Assembly: GCF_009711265.1 (NCBI RefSeq)
Contig: NZ_WMII01000023.1
Span: 1 to 48,893 of the forward strand
DNA from: Paracoccus shanxieyensis
GTDB taxonomy: Bacteria > Pseudomonadota > Alphaproteobacteria > Rhodobacterales > Rhodobacteraceae
DNA length: 48,893 nucleotides
Direction of reading: 5' to 3'
The translations under genes were made by a program, and so were the position numbers. Positions 16,243 to 25,184 of the stretch are shown here, piece after piece (position 1 is the first letter of the stretch; the number at the start of each line of letters is the position of its first letter). Under the pieces are notes generated by a model. That model was given only the letters and a program-made list of their open reading frames with translations, did not search any database and had not been told where the DNA came from.

Positions 16243-18318
16243 TCACGCCCCCTTGCTGATGCGCGTGTTGCCGTAATCCAGCGTCTCGGCCACATAGCCG
16301 GGCGGGACCAGGGTGGTGGAATTGTGCTGGACGAGGATCGCCGGCCCCGGCACGCGGTCGCCCGCGAACAGCTTCGTGCGGTCGTAGCGCGGTGTTTCCA
16401 GCGTCCGGCCGCAGTCGAAGGTGGTCGGGCGCACGAACATCAGCGCCCGGTCGATCGAGCTGCCGTCGGTGGGCTGCACCTTGGGGATCTCGATCCGGCG
16501 CACGCTGGCCGAGCCGATGACCCGCAGCGTGATCAGTTCCACCTCGGCCTTGCGATAGGCATAGCCGTAGTCCTGTTCATGCGCGTCGTGGAAGCTGTCG
16601 ATGATGACCTGCTTGTTCTCCTGCGTCAGCGGCCCGTCGGGGAAATCGGCGCGCAGTTCGAAGCCCTGGCCCTGATAGCGGCATTCGGCGATGATCTTCA
16701 GATCCTGCGACTCGCGCGCGATGCCGTCCGCGTCCAGTTCCTCGTGTACGGCCTGGCACAGCTTTTCGACATTGTTGTTGATGCGAGCGAGTTCCGCGTC
16801 GCTTGCCGAGTTCAGGATCAGAATCCCGGCCTCGGTATGTTCGTATTGCAGGTCGGTCTTCAACAGGCCCACGGCAGCGGTGATGCCCGGCGCCACCGGC
16901 ACGACCACGTCGCGGGCGCTGACCGCCTCGGCCAGGGCCACGCCGTGCAGCGGACCCGCGCCGCCGAACGGCATGATGGAAAATTCCCGAGGGTCGATGC
17001 CGCGTGCCACCGAGTTCGACCGGATCGCCAGCGCCATGTTGTTATTGATGATCCTGATGATCCCCAGCGCCGCGTCGTTGACCGACAGGCCCAGGGGCCG
17101 GGCGATCTTTTCCTCGACCGCCTTGCGGGCCAGGTCCGCGTCCAGCCGCAGGTCGCCACCAAGCGCCATGTCGGGGTCGAGGCGTCCCAGCACAATCTGC
17201 GCGTCGGTTACGGTCGGCTCATCGCCGCCGCGGCCATAGCAGGCCGGTCCCGGCTCGGACCCGGCCGAGCGCGGGCCGACGTTGAAGCCGCCGGCGTCGT
17301 CGATGAAGGCGACCGAGCCGCCGCCAGCGCCGATGGTCACCAGGTCGATCATCGGCGTCAGCACCGGATAGCCCGAGACATAGGTGTCGCGCTGGTTCAT
17401 GATCTTTAGCTGCCCGCCGGGGATGGTCGAGATGTCGGCCGAGGTGCCGCCGATGTCGACGGTGATGATGTTGGGCGTGCCGGCCATCTGGCCCTCGGAC
17501 GCACCGCCGATGACGCCGCCGGCCGGGCCGGACATCAGGATGCGGATCGGGCGTCGCGCGCAGGATTCGACGGTCGAGACACCGCCGTTCGACTGCATGA
17601 TGCGCAGTTTCGAGGTAACGCCCGCCTCGCGTAGCCGCGCATCCAGATCGCGCAGATAATAGGCGGTCTTGGGGCCGACATAGCAGTTCATCGCGGCGGT
17701 CGAGAAGCGTTCGTATTCCCGCATGACCCGCGCCAGTTCCGACGACATGGTGACATAGGCGCCGGGAATTTCTTCCAGCACGATCTCCTTGGCGCGGGCC
17801 TCGTGGGCGTCGTTCAGGAAACTGAACATGAAGCCGATCACGACCGAGCCGATGCCGCGCTTGCGAAACAACGCGCAGGCGTCGCGCACGGCCTGTTCGT
17901 CCAGCGGCTCGGCGATTTCGCCCGTCGGCGGCAGGATGCGCTCGCGCACGGCGATGCGGTTGCGGCGCTTGACCAGCGGCTGGCTTTGCCAGGGCACGTC
18001 GAAGTGCAGGCTGAAGTTATAGGGCCGCTTGTGGCGCCCGATATGCAGGATATCGCGGAAGCCGTGGGTGGTGATCATCCCGCATTCCGCGCCGTTGTGC
18101 TCGATGGTGATGTTCGTCGCGGTGGTGGTGCCGTGGACGATGGTCTCGACCTCGGACGGGTCGATCCCCGCCTGGTCGCAGATGCCCCTGACGCCCTGCA
18201 CCACGCCGATCGACTGGTTCTTCAGCGTGGTCGGAACCTTGTGGTAAAAGACCCCCTTTGCGCATTCGAGGACAAGATCGGTATTCGTCCCGCCCACATC
18301 GACGCCAATCCTGGCCAT
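16243..18318 (-). CDS. hyuA: N-methylhydantoinase (ATP-hydrolysing) subunit A
   Basis: 691 residues from the ATG at 18318, preceded by GAGAGGTG. It is the ATP-binding subunit: MARIGVDVGGTNTDLVLECA and IITVDIGGTSADISTIPGGQ are the two phosphate-binding loops of the ASKHA fold, with VHGTTTATNITIEHNGAECG, SNGGVSTVESCARRPIRILM, GSVAFIDDAGGFNVGPRSAG and MPFGGAGPLHGVALAEA as further family marks. It phosphorylates the ring oxygen before hydrolysis in the complex with HyuB. It lies 86 bases downstream of the amidase gene with a strong terminator-like hairpin between them, so read-through is probably controlled. Hydantoin-specific homologues also exist; the exact substrate is inferred from the neighbours. 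Confidence 0.93.
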   Translation of the reverse strand: MARIGVDVGGTNTDLVLECAKGVFYHKVPTTLKNQSIGVVQGVRGICDQAGIDPSEVETIVHGTTTATNITIEHNGAECGMITTHGFRDILHIGRHKRPYNFSLHFDVPWQSQPLVKRRNRIAVRERILPPTGEIAEPLDEQAVRDACALFRKRGIGSVVIGFMFSFLNDAHEARAKEIVLEEIPGAYVTMSSELARVMREYERFSTAAMNCYVGPKTAYYLRDLDARLREAGVTSKLRIMQSNGGVSTVESCARRPIRILMSGPAGGVIGGASEGQMAGTPNIITVDIGGTSADISTIPGGQLKIMNQRDTYVSGYPVLTPMIDLVTIGAGGGSVAFIDDAGGFNVGPRSAGSEPGPACYGRGGDEPTVTDAQIVLGRLDPDMALGGDLRLDADLARKAVEEKIARPLGLSVNDAALGIIRIINNNMALAIRSNSVARGIDPREFSIMPFGGAGPLHGVALAEAVSARDVVVPVAPGITAAVGLLKTDLQYEHTEAGILILNSASDAELARINNNVEKLCQAVHEELDADGIARESQDLKIIAECRYQGQGFELRADFPDGPLTQENKQVIIDSFHDAHEQDYGYAYRKAEVELITLRVIGSASVRRIEIPKVQPTDGSSIDRALMFVRPTTFDCGRTLETPRYDRTKLFAGDRVPGPAILVQHNSTTLVPPGYVAETLDYGNTRISKGA

Positions 18319-18366
18319 GTGACACCTCTCTGTTGGTTGGCTCGCGCCCGTCTTCGCGGCGCTGAA

Positions 18367-18396
18367 AAAAGGCGCCGGCCGCAAGGGACCGGCGCC
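18367..18396 (-). terminator. Strong intrinsic terminator between the amidase and hyuA
   Basis: On the minus strand GGCGCCGG-10 bases-CCGGCGCC is followed directly by TTTTTTC. It begins nine bases past the amidase stop and ends about 50 bases before the hyuA ATG. Either hyuAB has its own promoter or the hairpin sets the ratio between amidase and hydantoinase. Confidence 0.8.
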
Positions 18397-18404
18397 AGTT
18401 GGGG

Positions 18405-19127
18405 TTATTCCGCCGCCATCTTCTGGGCGCCGAGGCCGTCGATATAGGCCACGCATTCATCGACGGTGTGGACGTCGCCGAACTTGGCGTCGATGTCGAA
18501 CAGGTTCCAGGCCACCGCGCCCGGCACACGGTCGCCGATGGCTTCCTTGACCGCGATGGTGCGGAAGCCGTCCGCGATACCGTCGCAGATCGTCTGGCGC
18601 ACGCAGGCGCAGGCGGTCACACCGGTGACCAGGATGGTATCCACGCCGTTCGCGCGCAGGATGCCCGCCAGCTCGGTGCCGTGAAAGGACGAGGCGCGCT
18701 TTTTCAGCAGCGTGTATTCGCCGTCAATGGGCGCGATGCGGCTGTCGATGGCCCACAGGTCCTTGTCCTTGATGTCCACCACATCGACCGGGATCTTGTT
18801 GTGCCACAGGCCCATGTCGGTGAAATCGGCGTTGCGGTCGGTGATCTCGTAGGCCGTGGTGACATGGACGACCGGCAGGCCGGCGGCGCGGAACGCCTTC
18901 AGCAGCTTCTGCATGCCGGGGATGATCTCGTTGTCCATCTTCTCCTGGTCGCAGGTGAAGGGGTTGCCCGGGCGGGTCCAGGCATTCGCCAGATCGACGC
19001 TGACCAGGGCCGGACGCTTTCCGAAGCCGACGCGGCGCTGGAAGCCGCGCTCCTTGTAAAGTTTGGTCGCGGTGTCGAAGGCTTCCTGCAGCAGGCGGTC
19101 CAGTTCCTTGGTGTCCACTTCGCTCAT
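18405..19127 (-). CDS. N-carbamoylsarcosine amidase (EC 3.5.1.59)
   Basis: 240 residues from the ATG at 19127; GGATCTCGATC precedes it. The enzyme hydrolyses N-carbamoylsarcosine to sarcosine, CO2 and ammonia. It belongs to the isochorismatase-like cysteine hydrolases: Asp45 in VSVDLANAWTRPGNPF, the Lys pair at 142-143 in LLKKRASSFHGTEL, and the nucleophile Cys175 in VTGVTACACVRQTICDGIAD, aligning with Cys177 of the Arthrobacter enzyme. The LYKERGFQRRVGFGKRPA and DRVPGAVAWNLFDIDAKFGD blocks also match that enzyme closely. It heads the amidase-hyuA-hyuB-permease run and is divergent from a LysR gene with a strong palindrome between them. Confidence 0.94.
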   Translation of the reverse strand: MSEVDTKELDRLLQEAFDTATKLYKERGFQRRVGFGKRPALVSVDLANAWTRPGNPFTCDQEKMDNEIIPGMQKLLKAFRAAGLPVVHVTTAYEITDRNADFTDMGLWHNKIPVDVVDIKDKDLWAIDSRIAPIDGEYTLLKKRASSFHGTELAGILRANGVDTILVTGVTACACVRQTICDGIADGFRTIAVKEAIGDRVPGAVAWNLFDIDAKFGDVHTVDECVAYIDGLGAQKMAAE

Positions 19128-19261
19128 GATCGAGATCCTTGTCTGGGTAAGAAAGGCGCAGCGCTGCGCCGGGTATCCGAGCCGCCGGCATCCATCGTCC
19201 GCCGCTCTGAGGGGCATATTCCGCGTTTCCTTGACCCGGGGGAAATGGCGTGTCAGCAATT

Positions 19262-19284
19262 ATTCATGCACCAGATGCATCAAT
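19262..19284. promoter_or_regulatory. 23-bp near-perfect palindrome, probable LysR operator
   Basis: ATTcATGCA-CCAGA-TGCATcAAT: 8 of 9 arm positions are symmetrical. It contains the T-N11-A LysR-box pattern and lies 17 bases before the LysR ATG (19301) and 135 bases before the amidase ATG (19127). That spacing suits autorepression of lysR with activation of the divergent operon. Confidence 0.7.
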
Positions 19285-19300
19285 TGTAAGGCGCCGTTTC

Positions 19301-20197
19301 ATGAGCGATCATTCCGGCATCGAGAATGTCCATTCCTTCATCACCCTCGCCCAGGAACTCAGCTTTCGCCGCGCCGCCGAGCGCCTGCATCTGGACCAGT
19401 CGGCGCTGAGCCGACGCATCCAGAAGCTTGAAGTTACACTAGGCTTTCGGCTTTTAGAGCGGACCACGCGCGAGGTCCGGCTGACCCAGGCCGGGCGCAG
19501 CTTCTATGACGACAACGCCGACCTGCTGCGCGGCTACGAATCGTCGATCCAGTTGGCCCGGCGCATCGCCGAGGGCAAGCTGGGCGCGCTGAACGTCGGC
19601 TATATGGCCTTCGCGGCCACCGAATTGATGCCTGCCGCGGTGGCGCGGTTCCGACAGGCGCATCCCGAGGTCGACCTGAAGATCCGCTATATCCGCACCC
19701 AGGGCCAGAAGATCGCCCTGGCCAATGACGAGATCGACCTGGGCTACATGATCGGGCCGTTCGATCACTCGGATTATCACAGCCTAACGCTCTCGCTCGA
19801 ACCGCTCTATGTGGTGACGCCGCGCAACCATGCGCTGCTGCGCCTGCCGGTGGTCACGCCCGCGGACCTGGCGAGCCAGGACATTATCCTGGGCGATACC
19901 CATGAATGGGAGGAATACCGCTGGCGCCTGGCCAATCTGTTCAGCGCCGAGGGCATATCGCTGAACATCACCATCGAGGCTTCGAACACCCTGGCCCTGC
20001 TGGGCCTGGTCGCGGCTGGGCTGGGCGTGACCGTCTATCCCGAAAGCCTGATCGGATTTCTGGGCCGCAGCGTCGAGGTGCGCCCGATCATCCACCCGCA
20101 GTTCCGCATCAGCACCGTCCTGGCCTGGAAACGGTCGAACCGGTCGCGCCAGGTCCGCGAATTCGTGGAGGTCGCCAAGCTGGCCGGGATGCGCTAG
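19301..20197 (+). CDS. LysR-family regulator, divergent from the hydantoin-degradation genes
   Basis: 298 residues from the ATG at 19301, with AAGG ten bases before it; the frame is open from 19250. The winged helix is SFITLAQELSFRRAAERLHL followed by DQSALSRRIQKLEVTLGFRL, typical of the CbnR/BenM-like branch. The effector domain has LNVGYMAFAATELMPAAVAR and EASNTLALLGLVAAGLGVTV. Divergence from the amidase gene and the palindrome in between point to control of N-carbamoylsarcosine amidase and hyuAB. It converges with another LysR gene; only three bases separate the stop codons. Confidence 0.9.
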   Translation: MSDHSGIENVHSFITLAQELSFRRAAERLHLDQSALSRRIQKLEVTLGFRLLERTTREVRLTQAGRSFYDDNADLLRGYESSIQLARRIAEGKLGALNVGYMAFAATELMPAAVARFRQAHPEVDLKIRYIRTQGQKIALANDEIDLGYMIGPFDHSDYHSLTLSLEPLYVVTPRNHALLRLPVVTPADLASQDIILGDTHEWEEYRWRLANLFSAEGISLNITIEASNTLALLGLVAAGLGVTVYPESLIGFLGRSVEVRPIIHPQFRISTVLAWKRSNRSRQVREFVEVAKLAGMR

Positions 20198-20200
20198 TGC

Positions 20201-21121
20201 TCAGGGAAGGGCCGGAACGCTGTTCCGGCCTTGAGTCCGCAGGAATTTAAGGAAGGTTTCCAGCACCTCCGACCTGTTCGTGCGGTCCCAGACTGCGGTG
20301 ACCGGCAGCTTGTTGGTCACATCCCGCAGCGGGCGCACGGCGACGCCCAGGCGCGGCAGGTTGCCGACGCAGCTGGAATAGATCGTGACCCCCACCCCCG
20401 CGACCACCAGCCCGAAGATGCCTTCGCTGTTCGACGCCTCCAGCACGATGTTCGGAAAGAACCCTCGGCTGCGGCATTCCGCGAACAGCCTGCTGCGGAA
20501 GGCGGCCCAGTTGTCGCCGGTGCCCAGCACGAAAGGCTCGTCCGCCAATTGCGCCAGCGTCAGGGACGGTTGGGCGCAAAGCGGGTGGGAACTGGGCAGC
20601 AGCGCGACATAGTCGTCCTGGTCGAAGATCATCTGCCGGGTCGTCTTGTGCTCGAAAGGCCCGATCATGAAGCCGATGTCGATGCTTTGCTGCAGCAGCG
20701 CGACGTGCTGGAGGGTGGTCGGCATGAAGATCAGGTCCAGCCGGATGTCGGGATGCGCGCTGGCGAAATCGCGCAGCACATGTGGCAGGTGGCCGTTGAT
20801 GGCGAAATCGGTATAGGCGATTCGCAATTCGCCCCGGATGCCACGCGCGGCATGGCGGGCCCGGTTGATGGCCCGGTCGATCTGGCCTTCCACAGTAGCG
20901 ATCTCGGACAGGAAGGCCTTGCCCGCTGCCGTCAGTTCCACCCGGCGGGTGGTGCGCAACAGCAGGGGCACGCCCACCTCGGCCTCAAGCTGCTGGATGA
21001 TCTTGGTCAGGGCGGGTTGCGCGATATGCAGCGCATCCGCCGCGCGGCCGAAATGCAGCTCGTTTCCGACTGCCGAAAAAGCGCGCAGATGACGAAGGTC
21101 CAAGCCCATGGCACGGCTCAT
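20201..21121 (-). CDS. LysR-family regulator, divergent from the Pot-like ABC operon
   Basis: 306 residues from the ATG at 21121; the frame is open to 21154 and a further ATG lies at 21109, and no start has a clear ribosome site. Winged helix: LDLRHLRAFSAVGNELHFGR, then AADALHIAQPALTKIIQQLE. Effector domain: LRIAYTDFAINGHLPHVLRD and EASNSEGIFGLVVAGVGVTI, similar in layout to the convergent LysR at 19301, so the two may be distant duplicates. The divergent gene is the Pot-like binding protein at 21256, its likely target. Confidence 0.88.
   Translation of the reverse strand: MSRAMGLDLRHLRAFSAVGNELHFGRAADALHIAQPALTKIIQQLEAEVGVPLLLRTTRRVELTAAGKAFLSEIATVEGQIDRAINRARHAARGIRGELRIAYTDFAINGHLPHVLRDFASAHPDIRLDLIFMPTTLQHVALLQQSIDIGFMIGPFEHKTTRQMIFDQDDYVALLPSSHPLCAQPSLTLAQLADEPFVLGTGDNWAAFRSRLFAECRSRGFFPNIVLEASNSEGIFGLVVAGVGVTIYSSCVGNLPRLGVAVRPLRDVTNKLPVTAVWDRTNRSEVLETFLKFLRTQGRNSVPALP
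20210..20230. terminator. Hairpin between convergent LysR genes
   Basis: GGCCGGAAC-GCT-GTTCCGGCC, a perfect 9-bp stem with a 3-base loop. It lies 13 bases past the plus-strand stop and inside the last codons of the minus-strand gene. No T-run on either strand, so it may be an attenuating hairpin rather than a full terminator. Confidence 0.45.
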
Positions 21122-21255
21122 CATTGATAACTTGTAGGAAATAATAAAGTGCAAATTGATATTTTACAAATGGCGAATCGTCCTGCATCGTTTGTGAAAC
21201 ATCCAAAAGACGCAGGGCCAACGAAGCCCGCCACACAACAGGGAGATTGCCCATC

Positions 21256-22320
21256 ATGGCAAGCCGTATCATCGATTCCGCAACATTCTCACGCCGCGGC
21301 ACGCTGGGCCTTTTGCTCGGCGGCGTGGCCGCAGCCGCCATCGCGCCGCGCAGGGGCTGGGCTGCCAGCGGCACGGTCGTGGTGTCGAACTGGGGCGGCG
21401 ACTGGAACGACCGCACGGTCCGATACGTGGAAAAGCCGCTGCTCGAGGACAAGGGCTTCAGCATCGTCCGCGACCTGGGGACCGAACCCGAGCGCAAGGC
21501 CAAGCTGATCAGCGAAAAGCGCATCCGCCGCGCCTCGGCCGACGTGATCCATATCAACAGCTCGGACGCCTTCGAATTGCAGAAGCAGGGGGTGGTCGCC
21601 GAACTGGATACAGCGCGCATCCCGAATTACGCCGATACCGCCCCGGAACTGCAAAGCCCCTATTTCGTCCCTTGGCTCTATAGCGGCGTGGTCATCATCT
21701 ATGACACCACCAAAGTATCCGAGCCGCCGAAATCCTATGCCGAGCTTTGGGATCCGAAATGGGCGGGCAAGGTCGGACTGACCAACCAGCTTTACTTCAA
21801 CTACATGATGATGGCCGGGCTGGTCGAAAAGGGTGACATGACCAGTGTCGAGGATGGTAAGGCCCGCCTGGAACGTCTGGCCGCGGACAGCAAGCCGCGT
21901 CTTTACGCCGCCCACCAGCAGTTGCAGGCCGGGCTGGCCAACGGCGAGGTCGAGATCGCCGTGAACTACAAGGCACGCGGGCTGCAATGGGCGCATGACG
22001 GGCTGCCGTTGGCTATCCAGTATCCCGAGGAAGGCGCGATTGCCGTGACCTTCGGGGCCTGCCTGACGCAGTTCGCCGCCAACCCCGACGCGGGTTATGC
22101 CTATCTGGACGCCATGCTGGATCCGCAGGCCATGGCGGGCCTGGCCGAGGCCAGCTTCTATGCCCCCGCCAACACCAAGGCCGCGCTGTCGGATGACTTG
22201 CGCCAACTTGTCGATTTCTCGGCCGAGGAGCGGGCGAAGATGCGTTTCCTCGACTTCGACTATGTGGCGCAGAACACCGCCGCTTGGCTGGAATGGTGGA
22301 ACAAGTCCTTCGCCGTCTGA
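21256..22320 (+). CDS. Pot-type ABC transporter substrate-binding protein with Tat-like signal
   Basis: 354 residues from the ATG at 21256, with GGGAG ten bases upstream. The N-terminus carries FSRRGTLGLLLGGVAAAAIA, a twin-arginine type signal ending near WAASG. The mature protein begins TVVVSNWGGDWNDRTVRYVE, and the later YSGVVIIYDTTKVSEPPKSY and PKWAGKVGLTN are typical of PotD-like binding proteins for polyamine-type or other small cationic ligands. First gene of a complete binding protein-permease-permease-ATPase operon. The surrounding sarcosine-forming enzymes suggest a guanidino, betaine or methylated amine ligand; the sequence alone does not show it. Confidence 0.88.
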   Translation: MASRIIDSATFSRRGTLGLLLGGVAAAAIAPRRGWAASGTVVVSNWGGDWNDRTVRYVEKPLLEDKGFSIVRDLGTEPERKAKLISEKRIRRASADVIHINSSDAFELQKQGVVAELDTARIPNYADTAPELQSPYFVPWLYSGVVIIYDTTKVSEPPKSYAELWDPKWAGKVGLTNQLYFNYMMMAGLVEKGDMTSVEDGKARLERLAADSKPRLYAAHQQLQAGLANGEVEIAVNYKARGLQWAHDGLPLAIQYPEEGAIAVTFGACLTQFAANPDAGYAYLDAMLDPQAMAGLAEASFYAPANTKAALSDDLRQLVDFSAEERAKMRFLDFDYVAQNTAAWLEWWNKSFAV

Positions 22321-22363
22321 ACCGCACGCTTGCTCCAATCCGCCCTTGCATGAGAGAACCTGC

Positions 22364-23272
22364 ATGAGCATGACCGAGATGGCAGTAGATCCGGCCCCGC
22401 CGCCCACCCCTGCCGGCACGCCCCGGCGCCTGGGCGCCCCCTGGCTCAGCGCACCGGCAATGATCTTCGTGGCGCTTGGCCTGCTAGCACCTCTGGCCCT
22501 GATGCTACGCAACAGCCTGAACCGCTATGATCCGGCCGAGCTGATGATCAGCGCGGTCACGGCCGAGAATTACATCAAGTTCTTCGGCGATGCCTTCTAT
22601 CAAGAGGTCCTGTGGCGCACGATCGGCATCTCGGCCCTGTCCACGGCGATCTGCCTGGCCGCCGGAATTCCGCTGGCCTATTTCCTGGCCCGCCATGTGG
22701 CGCCCGGCGCCAAGCGCGCGCTGCTGCTGGCGATCCTGGTGCCGCTGTTGATCGGGAACGCGGTCAGGACATCGGCCTGGATGCTGATCCTGAACGACCA
22801 AGGCGTGCTGGCGGCCTTTCTGCGCCTGTTCGGCTGGGACGGGCAGCTGGGGCTGATGTATTCCTCGGCGGGGGTCACCATCGGCCTGGTCTCGGTCCTG
22901 TTGCCGTTCATGGTCATCACCCTGAATAGTGTCTTCGAATCCATCGACCAGAACCTCGAGGACGCGGGTCAGAGCCTGGGCGCGGGCCACCTGACGGTGA
23001 TGCGCCGGATCGTGCTGCCGCTGGCGATGCCCGGCATCCTCGCGGGCAGCGTCCTGTGCTTCATCCTGTCGATGAATGCCTATGCCACGCCCGTGCTGAT
23101 TGGCGGGCCGACATTCCACATGATGGCGCCGACCGTCTATCAGCAGATCGCCAAGGTGATGAACTGGCCCTTCGGCGCGGCCCTGGCCTTCATCCTGATG
23201 GCCGTGACGCTGATCCTGACAGTGGGCGTGTCGGTCCTGGTCCAGCGCCGCTATCGGAAATGGAGCGAGTGA
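22364..23272 (+). CDS. Pot-type ABC transporter permease 1 (PotB-like)
   Basis: 302 residues, six membrane segments. The first begins WLSAPAMIFVALGLLAPLAL; the ATPase-contact EAA loop reads EDAGQSLGAGHLTVMRRIVL (about residues 204-223). It builds the channel with the second permease. The ATG at 22364 follows the binding-protein stop by 43 bases. Its TGA overlaps the next ATG (TGATG), indicating coupled translation. Confidence 0.9.
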   Translation: MSMTEMAVDPAPPPTPAGTPRRLGAPWLSAPAMIFVALGLLAPLALMLRNSLNRYDPAELMISAVTAENYIKFFGDAFYQEVLWRTIGISALSTAICLAAGIPLAYFLARHVAPGAKRALLLAILVPLLIGNAVRTSAWMLILNDQGVLAAFLRLFGWDGQLGLMYSSAGVTIGLVSVLLPFMVITLNSVFESIDQNLEDAGQSLGAGHLTVMRRIVLPLAMPGILAGSVLCFILSMNAYATPVLIGGPTFHMMAPTVYQQIAKVMNWPFGAALAFILMAVTLILTVGVSVLVQRRYRKWSE

Positions 23273-24084
23273 TGCCCGCACAGTCACGCGCCATCCGCCG
23301 GGGTTACGCCGCCTTTGCCGTGCTGGCCATCGGCTTCATCACCCTGCCTTTGGTCTTCATCGTCTGGATGAGCTTCTTTTCCAACAAGATCCTGTCCTTT
23401 CCGCCGCAGGGCTATACGCTGGACTGGTATCTGCGCGCATGGGAGCTGTCGGATTTCCGCAACGGCTTCTTCCTCAGCATCCGGACCAGCCTGATCGCCA
23501 CCGGCATCGCCTTGGTCCTGGGCCTGCCGGCCAGCTTTGCCCTGGCGCGGACCCGCTTCAAGGGGCGCGAGGCGATCAATACGGTGCTGATGTCGCCGAT
23601 GATTGTGCCCGGCATCGTCGGCGGCAGCGCGCTGTTCGTGTTCTTCCTGGAGGTGGAGTTCCTGACCGGCTGGCGCATCGCCGGGACCAGCGCAGGCCTG
23701 CTGGTCGCCCACGGACTGATCGCGCTGCCCTGGATGACCAGGCTGGTCACCACAGCGCTGATCTCGGTCAACCCTTCCGTCGAAGAGGCGGCGCGCAGCC
23801 TGGGGGCGGGACCGTTGACGGTATTCTGGCGCATCACCCTGCCGGTCATCAAACCGGGCGTGATCGCCGGGTCGCTGTTCGCCTTTATCAACTCTTTCAT
23901 CGATCTGGAAAAATCGCTGTTCCTGGTCGGACCTAACAGCACGACCTTGCAGATCGCGCTGATCAACTACCTGGAATGGAATTTCGACCCGACCATCGGC
24001 GCCGTCGCCACCGTGCAGATCGCCCTGGTGACGGCCCTGCTGATCGTCACCGACCGCTACGTGAAGCTCAGCCGCGCCTTCTGA
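23272..24084 (+). CDS. Pot-type ABC transporter permease 2 (PotC-like)
   Basis: 270 residues, six membrane segments. The N-terminal segment is GYAAFAVLAIGFITLPLVFI; LSFPPQGYTLDWYLRAW is a PotC-like periplasmic loop; the EAA loop is EEAARSLGAGPLTVFWRITL. Starts inside the stop of permease 1 and ends 11 bases before the ATPase gene. Confidence 0.9.
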   Translation: MPAQSRAIRRGYAAFAVLAIGFITLPLVFIVWMSFFSNKILSFPPQGYTLDWYLRAWELSDFRNGFFLSIRTSLIATGIALVLGLPASFALARTRFKGREAINTVLMSPMIVPGIVGGSALFVFFLEVEFLTGWRIAGTSAGLLVAHGLIALPWMTRLVTTALISVNPSVEEAARSLGAGPLTVFWRITLPVIKPGVIAGSLFAFINSFIDLEKSLFLVGPNSTTLQIALINYLEWNFDPTIGAVATVQIALVTALLIVTDRYVKLSRAF

Positions 24085-24095
24085 AAGGATAAGCC

Positions 24096-25166
<1,071 letters not shown>

Positions 25167-25184
25167 ACCGAACAGGAGAAGACG

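Noticed and set aside
20838..21127. Plus-strand frames opposite the LysR gene at 20201
   Set aside because: Antisense shadows of the helix-turn-helix coding region without start signals.
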